Assembly: GCA_035541265.1 (NCBI GenBank) | Contig: DATKNQ010000256.1 | Span: 1-5,880 of the forward strand | Reading direction: 5' to 3' | DNA: 5,880 bases | Source of the DNA: Bog-159 sp035541265 | GTDB lineage: Bacteria; Acidobacteriota; Terriglobia; Bryobacterales; Bryobacteraceae | Part shown: positions 5,184-5,880 of the stretch, piece after piece | Layout: the number at the start of each line of letters is the position of its first letter | Numbering within the stretch: the first letter of the stretch is position 1 | Notes under the pieces: model-generated | What the model saw: only the letters and a program-made list of their open reading frames with translations | Database searches by the model: none | Told to the model about the DNA's origin: nothing | Position numbers and translations under genes: made by a program

Positions 5184-5510
5184 ATGTCAGAGGAACCCAA
5201 CGTCGCGCGCAAATCATTCGGTCACATAGCCCCCGCGCTCGCGGAAATTACCGACAAGGTGCTGTTCGGACAGGTGTGGGAGCGGCCGGGCTTGTCGCCG
5301 CGCGATCGCAGCCTGATTACCGTCGCGAGCCTCATCTCTCTATACCCGACGAACGAGTTGCCGTTTCACCTGAAGAAGGCTATGGAGAACGGTGTCAGCC
5401 GCGACGAGCTGATCGAGGTCATCACGCATCTGGCCTTTTACTCGGGCTGGCCGACCGCGAATACAGCGCTGCCGATTGCTCAAAAGATATTCGACGAAGC
5501 TGGAAAGTAG
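5184..5510 (+). CDS. Carboxymuconolactone decarboxylase-like protein (AhpD-like fold, no CxxC)
   Basis: A 108-residue small helical protein of the carboxymuconolactone decarboxylase (CMD) family. The recognisable core is LSPRDRSLITVASLISLY (about residues 36-53), followed by ELPFHLKKAMENGVS and ELIEVITHLAFYSGWPTA, the pattern of gamma-CMD proteins that precedes the C-terminal helix ending IFDEAGK. It contains no cysteine, so it cannot be an AhpD-type thiol peroxidase; a decarboxylase, isomerase or unknown activity fits better. True CMD acts on 4-carboxymuconolactone in the protocatechuate branch of the beta-ketoadipate pathway, but no other gene of that pathway is seen, so that substrate is not supported. 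ATG at 5184 has GAAGGAG upstream (5171-5177), and the gene lies between the cupin and AKR genes with gaps of 13 and 10 bp. The acidic start MSEEPN is typical. Confidence 0.92.
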   Translation: MSEEPNVARKSFGHIAPALAEITDKVLFGQVWERPGLSPRDRSLITVASLISLYPTNELPFHLKKAMENGVSRDELIEVITHLAFYSGWPTANTALPIAQKIFDEAGK

Positions 5511-5520
5511 GGAGAGTGCC

Positions 5521-5880
5521 ATGCAGAAACGCAAACTTGGAAAGAGCGGCCTCGAAGTCTCGGCAATAGGCCTGGGGTGCATGGGCCTGAATTATCACCG
5601 TGGCCCGGCTCCGGACAGGAAAGAGATGATCGCGCTGGTCCGCGCCGCGGTCGAGCGCGGCGTCACTTTCTTTGACACCGCCGAGGTCTACGGCCCCTTC
5701 ACGAACGAGGAGCTGGTCGGCGAAGCGCTCGCGCCGGTGAAGAAGGGCATCGTCATTGCCACCAAGTTTGGCTTCGATCTTGGCCCTGGCGGAACGGGCG
5801 CGCCCAATAGCCGGCCCGAACGCATCCGGCAAGTCGCCGAGGAGTCGCTGAAACGGTTACGGGTTGAGGCCATTGAACTC
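5521..5880 (+). CDS. Aldo/keto reductase, N-terminal part (runs off window)
   Basis: The frame is open from ATG at 5521 to the last base, giving 120 of an expected 320-340 residues. The start MQKRKLGKSGLEVSAIGLGCMG is the standard opening of the AKR barrel. Asp52 and Tyr57 (FFDTAEVYG) and Lys82 (IATKFGF) are three of the four catalytic residues; the His is expected shortly beyond the edge. NSRPERIRQVAEESLKRL at about 97-114 is the usual helix before the strand carrying it. It resembles the AKR13/YakC-like group of NADPH-dependent carbonyl reductases. A purine-rich GGAGAG lies 4 bases upstream and the CMD stop 10 bases upstream, so it belongs to the cupin operon. It may reduce an aldehyde or ketone made or handled by the cupin, which is inference. 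Confidence 0.95.
   Translation, partial: MQKRKLGKSGLEVSAIGLGCMGLNYHRGPAPDRKEMIALVRAAVERGVTFFDTAEVYGPFTNEELVGEALAPVKKGIVIATKFGFDLGPGGTGAPNSRPERIRQVAEESLKRLRVEAIEL

Noticed and set aside
1..5880. CRISPR array, insertion sequence or phage element
   Set aside because: No regularly spaced repeats, transposase or integrase sequence, or terminal inverted repeats were seen; the repeats near the tRNA are too short and isolated.

Overview
The window reads as chromosomal DNA of a GC-rich soil bacterium, most likely an Acidobacteriota member of the Solibacter/Bryobacter or Granulicella type. The reasons are the C-terminus of an acidobacterial-style MacB/FtsX permease, a BlaI plus M56-TonB regulatory pair, and a cupin that closely resembles, from memory, the Granulicella manganese hydroxynitrile lyase. 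This assignment is inference; there is no rRNA or other marker in the window.

Layout. Bases 1-174 hold the last 57 codons of an ABC-transporter permease (+). Facing it is a three-gene minus-strand operon, in transcription order: a BlaI/MecI-type winged-helix repressor (about 3308 to 2925), a BlaR1-like M56 membrane metallopeptidase with a TPR region and a TonB C-terminal domain (2924-987), and a short-chain dehydrogenase (970-152) whose 3' end overlaps the permease gene by 23 bp. A good sigma70-type promoter (TTGACA, 17 bp, TAGTTT) with overlapping TGCTA/TAGCA dyads lies just upstream of the repressor gene. The operon therefore looks autoregulated: the repressor sits on the dyads, and the membrane protease releases it when the extracytoplasmic TPR-TonB part senses an unknown signal.

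A tRNA-Gln(UUG) gene with encoded CCA is at 3440-3513 (+). It is followed by a gene-free stretch containing a weak inverted repeat, a short direct repeat and a perfect 12-bp hairpin. Next comes a LysR-type regulator (4555-3671, -). It is divergent from a tight plus-strand operon: a cupin of the hydroxynitrile-lyase-like family (4760-5170), a small carboxymuconolactone-decarboxylase-like protein without the AhpD CxxC pair (5184-5510), and an aldo/keto reductase (from 5521, running off the window). All three have clear Shine-Dalgarno sequences and are 10-13 bp apart, so they are almost certainly co-transcribed and probably controlled by the divergent LysR protein.

No CRISPR array, insertion sequence or complete phage element was seen. 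The two most interesting points are the LysR/cupin/CMD/AKR cluster, whose natural substrate is unknown, and the M56-TPR-TonB receptor encoded in the same operon as an SDR oxidoreductase.
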